Shown piece by piece: positions 57,321 through 64,000 of a stretch of DNA of 64,000 nucleotides. Both the position numbers and the translations under genes were made by a program. This DNA is from Alisma plantago-aquatica (Eukaryota; Streptophyta; Magnoliopsida; Alismatales; Alismataceae), in NCBI GenBank assembly GCA_963693085.1, contig OY856412.1:348250457-348314456 (forward strand), written 5' to 3'. Positions within the stretch are counted from its first letter, which is position 1; every line of letters starts with the position of its first letter. Under the pieces are notes generated by a model. That model worked only from the letters and a program-made list of their open reading frames with translations, ran no database searches and was not told the origin of the DNA.

Positions 57321-60300
57321 CTTCTTGCATCCCGATAAAGGTTATGGTGGTTAACATCACATCTTTAGAACTACTTCATGGTATCACCCTGAACAAGCAC
57401 ACTTTCTCTCATCAGACCCTCTAGTCTGGATCATACTAACCATTAGTATGGGGCGATAAACTGTACAAACACTGAGCTCTTCATGTATCTACTTCCACCT
57501 CATGGAAGTGAACCCTTGGGTCACATCAAAAACTTTTGAATTCACATCATGGTGTAGTTGAACCAACTCTTTCATATGTAGTTCCACCAGATCTGTCCCT
57601 TGACAAAAATCTTCCTTTCTCATGTCATCTAGGTAAGGCGATCTACCATAACCCATATTGTATCTTGACCTTTTTGGTCTAGGAGAGACTCACAACATCC
57701 ATAATGATGAACTCTCATTCCTTTTCGGGAACTCTTTATACTTTACATCCATGCACTGGGTTAATGGTGTTCGTCCTTCACCTCCTGGCTTGCATGGCCA
57801 CATGCTACATGCAACTTTGTTTTAAGCATCCAGAATGCTACCATCACTTACTATCTTTGTAGTATCAAGGTGTATCATGATATTAAAACCATGATCTTCT
57901 GTAAGTCATGATTCCTCGAGATCGATACCTCAGAAACCCTAAACTATTTTCATCAGGGTTTTATTACCTCCCTATACAAAGAAGTGTATCTGAGGTTTTA
58001 TCACCATCCTTTTACTACAGCAAGGACTAAACTGGCTAACCAAATGACCATTAACTTGTTCCACATATCTCATTTTATCTGTGTGTTAGCCAAAACTCAT
58101 CTTCTTTCCAAACATAGGGTTAGTTGAACAACCTCAACCTCATCTAGCCTCTAGCTAAACTAGACAGTTTATCTCAACCAGAGTATTTATTACCACTTTA
58201 CCTCCTTAGGTGTCAGGTAATGTGACGATATACACTTCCCTATATTCCACTTATCGCCTTACCTCAAACCTTAAGTTTGTCTTCATTAAGAAATTCTGAG
58301 CTCATCCTCATGGTGATCAAACTCAACCTTGGTAAATTCGCACATTCCGCATAATTCATGACAAAACATCCTCACAAGATGATATCCTTATACTCTTAGT
58401 GTTTGTACACCATCCATGTATCATTCCTTCCACAAAGTTATGTTATCATCTCTATCCTTGTTCCTTATAGCAACGTTCCAACTCACAACATCCTTGTCCT
58501 TGGTGTGTGGCATGCATACTGTCCTATCTCTCACTCTCATAACAAGAAGAAATAAGCATTTGGCGGCCGTCCAAATACAGAGTTCTTCCTATTCCAAGAG
58601 TAGGGATAGTACAGCCCACCTTGCCAGTACACCTTCAAATCTCCGTTGAAACGTGCAACTCATGTCTCTATATCACAATCATCATTATATCAAAGTTACT
58701 TCCATGGAAAACTGGTCTCGAACCCACTTGGGTTACTACATAATCCTTCGTCATCTCCTCTAGGTCTATAGGGTGCCGACATGTTTGGGGTCATCCCTCT
58801 TCCCTTATGCATCCAGAGAGTGCCCTACTCATATGCCCTTTGGGCCTCATGAGTTCACGAAGGTGATCAATCTCCTAACCCATGGCCCTCAGACAGTGAT
58901 AGCTGTTACCTCCCGACCCTATGGTCATGTGCAACTAGGGAATTAGGAAACTCCGTCTTTCATCGGTCTTATCCCTACCTGACCCTAGGATAGACTTGGG
59001 ATTCTAACATAGTACATGTTCAACTTAGAACCGTACCCAATCCTTCATCATCTCTCTCTGCATTCATGACTGACTTTCATCCTTTCTCAGGGATCATGGC
59101 GACCTGCCTACCTTGGTCAGGCCCCATACTGGTTACCTTCATGGTAACACATCCATATGCACCTAGAGATGGTTATCTATGGGTTTACTGGCTCGTTCTT
59201 GTACCATGTACTTTTCACTTAGCTTCTCAAGATCCTATGAGACCTCTTTAGGTCACCTCAAAACCAACAAAACTGGTATACACCCTACCAACGGGTCCTT
59301 CTCCCAGGATGGGAGGAAACTACACCTGGATAACAAAGGTCACAAGCATCCTTATGTTTAGGGTCTGCATCTACATGAGCTTGCTTAGCCCTGGCAAGCT
59401 ACTAAGGCACAACCAGATACCTACAAAGCCAAGCTAGGTCACACCTGTCCTCATACTCAACATCAAATCAACTTATTCGTGAGGGGGTCATCAAACATAC
59501 CCTTACCTTAAGGGGTTTCCTTTACCTCTACACATTAAGAGTACCATGCTCGAAACTATAGAGACTCAAATCTCACCATGAGCATTGGATACACTGCTTC
59601 CCCTCTTAGGCCTAGGATCCCTAGATTATCCTTTGGGTATCCCACTGCATGCTCAAACTCTCAACCATGAATCAAGCATCTCCCAGGTATCTCATGTACT
59701 TCCATGATCCTTTCATAAGAGCAACACCACAAGGTCGAGTCCCCCTCAAGGACAACCATCTAGGTATAAAGCCTCACAACTGGTTACTTAACCCTCCTCA
59801 GTGTTTAAGGTACTCTTTACCTCATCCAGTAGGTAGTCACTTATGCCATGGGTACCAGAAGGTTCTTCAAGATATTATCAGCCTTCAGGGATCAAACATA
59901 AGACAACCACTATCATCCACTTAGGTCGCATCATCCTCAATTCCCCATTGAGCCTCATGTTTAAGCTTCCAACCCTTTTTGCTTGGTTACTACTTTCTCT
60001 TTCTCGAGCTAACTCGACTTCCAGCCATACTACTCGAGGTCCTCTCTCTCTAAAGGCTCATGCTCACAAGCATACCCTTATGTGGGTGAAGCTGGTGCTC
60101 AACTCATGTTCGGCTCTAGATTATCCATATGCTTACCTCGTAAGCCATCCATTGTGCCCTTCTGGCCAGGGTTTCAACCTACTACCGTACCACTGACGTA
60201 CTCCGGGTGCAAGATATATCCTTCTTGCAACACCCCATAAGGTTTATATATGTTCTTCTCTAACCTCACCCATGAAGGAGCTATCCACCGCTCAACCATG

Positions 60301-61036
60301 CACGACCCTCTCCAGGGTTGGGTCACCAAAGGAACTAGGTCATCTAACCTCTTATGGCATCCCAAAGGCATGTCCAGCCAAACACTCGGTCAACCATGAC
60401 ATCTAGCTCATCATGTCATCTTTCTCTCTAACCTTCATTTAGGGTTAGGGTTAACATCATCCTCAAAGGACGTGCTAGGTTTCTACTTTTAATGGAGGTC
60501 TCTACCTCCAGACCTAACTCTCTCTACTTATCCTCCTACCAAGGAGGTCTATCCTCAGGTCTCTCCTGAGGGTAATGACAACTCGTGTCATACGACCTAA
60601 GCATGTATCTATTCCTTTACGCTTACTCTATTAAGCTTATGTCCATGACATCTTATTTACATGCTTTTTATTAATTTGATGGAGGATTCCTTAGTCCTTA
60701 TCAACCTTACCCATACCTCAAGAGGGTGAGGGGAAGAGAGAGAAAATCCTAATCCTTAAGGCCCTTAATAGAATTTGAGTCGAGAAGGGATGAATAAGAT
60801 GAGAGAGTCCTAAAGGTATCTTATTTCAATTCATACCCTAAGACTTTGGCCAGGCAGTCACACGGATCCGGGAGTCCTCGTATTCCGACTAGCGGTGCGG
60901 AGGAAAATCTTGCCAGCCCCCGGTCGTGATCCTTTTCTAGACACCTCTGTCTTTCGGATAATCCTGTAATAACTCCCTTGGGTTCTATAGAATTTGTAAA
61001 ATTTAATAATTATTAAAGATTAGATGAGGAACCTAT
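57321..61036 (-). other. gypsy 2 internal region without recognisable pol
   Basis: About 3.7 kb with only short frames. I could not find reverse transcriptase (no FxDD/YxDD context), protease or gag motifs on either strand. Composition and direction are uniform, so it is probably strongly mutated or replaced gag-pol sequence. The leader side (60840-61036) is non-coding. Confidence 0.5.
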
Positions 61037-61048
61037 GCTCTGATACCA
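61037..61048 (-). other. gypsy 2 primer binding site (tRNA-iMet)
   Basis: Minus strand TGGTATCAGAGC, exact, two bases from the LTR end at 61051. The preserved primer site and polypurine tract would allow copying in trans. Confidence 0.95.
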
Positions 61049-61050
61049 AT

Positions 61051-64000
61051 TGTAACGACCCCGCCTCCCGGTAACCCCCAATTAAGGGAGACCCGGAGGT
61101 CAGAGCCGTTATTCAATAAACAGGATCAAAGGTTCGACAAATAATCAGTAATAATTAATAAACTTTACCAACTAAACTGAAAACTGGTATAAAATAAAAC
61201 TTTTCTTACCTTGGAAAAACTGGGATTTCTAAACTTCTATCCATGAAGATGTTACTCTAACTAATCCTCCTGTGTACGTTACTTCTCATTTAATTCCACA
61301 TATGCCACTTTACTGTTTGTTCTTTTCATTTGTACCTAAAACGCCGACAAACAAAACGTCGGTCAGTATATCGAAATATACTGGTATGTGGGGACAACCA
61401 AAAGTTTGCACATATGGCTAACAATTTAATAATCACAATCAAATTATTTAACAAGCCAATTTACACTTTTCAGTATGACATTCTCCACCGCTTTTGCCCT
61501 AACCCTGGCATACCCACCTTAGGGTGCCCTTTGGCAATGACTTAAGGCCACCTTCTCAATCCTGAGCTTGGTGCCTAGGGGTCACCTCTCATGGTGCCCA
61601 CTAGTCATGCAATATCATAGGCCACCTTCTTGGTGCCTGGGGTCACCACTCAAGGTGTCCATTGGTCTACCCATCTGGGCCTGACCTTTGGTATCATCCA
61701 TCAGGGTGGCATGTAGGTGCGAGAATCCATACTTCTATTATTAATGTGATAATCATAGTGACTTTATAATTTGCAAATATGAACATCCAAACTGATAATT
61801 TGCAGTCAATGCGATCAATCATCCGGCAACCATGCGGGAAACTAATGCGGTTATTCATAAGCATAACCACATACCTGATCCAGAGCAACTTGCTGTCCAA
61901 GCAATAATGATAAAGAACAAGCAACAAGCAATCAACAAGTATCCTAAAATTAATGCATGACATCCAAGTGTTATAATTTATCCAGAACATTCTAAAGCTA
62001 GACTTGGATTCCACCTTCGGTTTTCTAAACCACATTAGGATTTTATTAGGGTTTTTGCTTTCATGACGCTTTTATCATATTAACTGCTCTCTTAATTTAT
62101 AAACCCTAATTTCAACATCATAAGCCCAATTAAAGTCGATCATTTCTTTTTGATACCAAAATTACCTTCTTTAACCCTTTAAGTTATTTCAAGGTCATTA
62201 GACTCAATATTAAACTAATTATATGCAAATTCATCCTTTTCAATCTTAATGATCATTTTTATCATTAACAGGCTAATATCAACTTTATATACTCATTTAA
62301 CCCTTTCTAACTCATTAATCATCAAAGGTTAGGGTTCTGTATTGATTAAATCATTACAGATAGTATCTCTATTTACTTTTTGAATTCAAAGCATAATCAG
62401 ATTCCAATTATATTTTTAATGGATTCCCCTCGTTTTTCTGAGCAAAATTCATATTTTGTATGTTCTCATCCGAGCTACGGATAAAAATATAGGATTTTAA
62501 CAAAAATACTTACTTCGGGCCAATTGGGGGCTGCCACGTAGGCGCCTCCCATGCAATGAACTCGCTGGGTTTGCAAATATAACCAAAAGTCAGTTTTACC
62601 CTCGATAAGTGGATTGGCTTCTTAGTCCGTGGAAGGGTAGTTTCGTCCAGTGCGCATGATTCTCTTCTTCCTCCTCGCGTTGCCAACAGGTCGCCGCCTT
62701 GCAGCCCTAGATGCGAGCTGCGTGACTCCTTCTCCATCCTCTAGACCCCGGCGGCCGTCAGGGATGGCTCCATCACCTCCGCCGCCCACCCTCGTCCTCC
62801 CTCAGGCCTTGAACTACGACCAGGTTGGCCGGGATGGGTCAGGCGGACCTGTAACTTGCAGCTGCAAGTGCAGCCGCAGTTGCAGTCAAACGGGAGTTGC
62901 TTCCTCTTCCGTAGGCCGGAGCTTGCCACCCAAACCTAGCCTCGACTCCGCAGCACTTGGGCGCACCCAGAGTTCCTTCAACCTGTCGCAAACACGGCCG
63001 CTACTGAGCGAGAATAGCCCGTGATTGCTGTCGCAGTTGCTGCAGTTTTGCAGGCTTTCGGTAGCAGTTGCTCGAAGATGAGGGTGTTGGATTGGTAGCC
63101 GGGAATCTCAGGGTTGTTGTGGAAGGTTTCCTCCTCCAATATGATGATTCTCCATAGCTCCTTGATTGTTTCCAAGGTTACACAAACCGTGCTAGGGTTA
63201 AAGTAGAAGAGGGAGAGATATGTGGGGTTTCCTTTGAAATTCGATCCAGAGGCTCTACCTCCTCATATAGGGGTGGCTACTCACGCCCTAAGAGGACCAC
63301 TTATGTGTCGACTAGTCCTTTTCCAAAAAGGATCCAATTCCTTCATTAGGAAGGAAGCTTTCTCTCTCCTACCTATTTCATTGATATTCCTTATTCCATG
63401 GATTTTTAGGAATTCGAAAAATTATTCTTTTTATCTTCCTTGTACTTACCTTTTCAAGTATTGGTACGAAATTTAGTTTCCCTTTTAATAGAAAATATCC
63501 CCCTTTTAATAATACCATGAGATTCATTAATAATGTACTCACATTATATTCTTATTTTCTTTTATCGATATTTTCTCTTTCCTCTTTCTTCATGGGGACT
63601 CCTTGGATCCCAAGCAACTCTAAGAATTCGAAATTCCCCTCTAAGGAATACTCATCATCTTTAAATGCATCAATATGCATTATTCTCATTATCTTGCCTA
63701 TTTCTTTTTAATATAATTCCTTTTTGAGGATCTCTCTCTTATTTCCCTTTTATTTTCCTCATTGGTATTCCTTTTATCATTAGTAATCCTTGGGATACGA
63801 AATCCCCCTAAAGATAATTCAATTATATCTCCTCATCACTTATTTCCCATATTTTCATTATTTTCACTTTCTTTATTAACAAGAAAATACTTAATTGTTA
63901 TTTTCTTTTCTTATTGCCTTTTCTTTGCAACTTTGGGCTCCTTGGAACCCAACGAATCTAAGAGGCATGAAATCCTCTTTGGATTTTCCTTCTAGAGGTT
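61051..64000 (-). repeat. 5' LTR of gypsy 2 (incomplete at window end)
   Basis: Begins tgtaacgaccccgcctcccg like 53541 and follows it base for base at +7510. About 208 bp are missing beyond the window if the length equals the left LTR. Confidence 0.95.

Larger units (their letters stand above)
53541..64000 (-). mobile_element. Gypsy chromovirus derivative 2, non-autonomous (right LTR cut by window end)
   Basis: LTR 53541-56698, internal 56699-61050, second LTR from 61051 to beyond the window. A minus-strand tRNA-iMet primer site lies beside the right LTR. The two LTRs align at a constant offset of 7510 bp over all visible 2950 bp, i.e. without indels, and with few substitutions. The internal region has no long open frame. 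It retains decayed integrase/chromodomain traces next to the 3' LTR. The left flank is CCTTA; the right one is outside the window. Confidence 0.92.

Overview
The window is plant nuclear DNA from a repeat-rich angiosperm. The evidence is spliced genes with GT-AG introns, plant-type LTR retrotransposons primed by tRNA-iMet (TGGTATCAGAGC) or tRNA-Asp, a CACTA (En/Spm) element, hAT elements with 8-bp target duplications and a PIF/Harbinger element. Nothing bacterial, organellar or CRISPR-like is present. I do not name a species.

Layout. (1) 1-5,600: end of a non-autonomous hAT element at the window edge; a 5'-truncated LINE copy with a 14-bp target duplication (404-680); then AT-rich DNA with no recognisable gene. 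(2) 4,600-10,600: a decayed autonomous hAT transposase gene that keeps several splice sites. Three unrelated non-autonomous hAT elements (6,111-6,593; 7,384-8,093; 9,087-9,836) are nested in it, each with its own perfect 8-bp target duplication. (3) 10,625-16,320: a Ty1/copia element (gag, protease, integrase, reverse transcriptase) with frameshifts, a 1.1-kb DNA insertion in its integrase (11-bp duplication) and a lost 3' end. (4) 16,320-26,240: the only candidate host gene, 5' part only, on the minus strand at 18,682-~20,415 with TATA-like box, GC-rich leader exon, leader intron and first coding exon. A PIF/Harbinger element lies at 24,333-25,292. The rest is unassigned. (5) 26,247-39,765: a complete minus-strand Ty3/gypsy chromovirus (Tekay/Del-like) with 4.3-kb LTRs, ATAAC target duplication and recognisable but mutated gag, protease, RT, RNase H, integrase and chromodomain. 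(6) ~40,215-53,540: remains of an Athila/Ogre-like gypsy element with a tRNA-Asp-type primer site, its LTR split by (7) a full-length 9.8-kb CACTA transposon at 41,872-51,708. (8) 53,541 to the window end: a second minus-strand gypsy chromovirus derivative with 3.2-kb LTRs; the right LTR runs off the window.

The CACTA element is the most complete and interesting unit. It has CACTACTACAGAAATAGC ends, an ATA target duplication, subterminal arrays of small palindromes built from GGCGTCGGTT/AACCGACGCC, two tandem 316-bp modules each containing a 184-nt hairpin just upstream of a TNPD-type transposase (two in-frame stops), and a 13-exon second gene joining an En/Spm-type domain to an Ulp1-like (C48) protease domain that appears to lack its catalytic Asp.

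Almost all coding potential is transposon-derived. The relative order of several insertions can be read from nesting: hAT gene before its three nested elements; copia before its 1.1-kb insertion; Athila/Ogre-like LTR before the CACTA. The gypsy element at 53,541 looks recent because its two LTRs align at a constant 7,510-bp offset with few substitutions, although its internal region no longer encodes a recognisable polyprotein.
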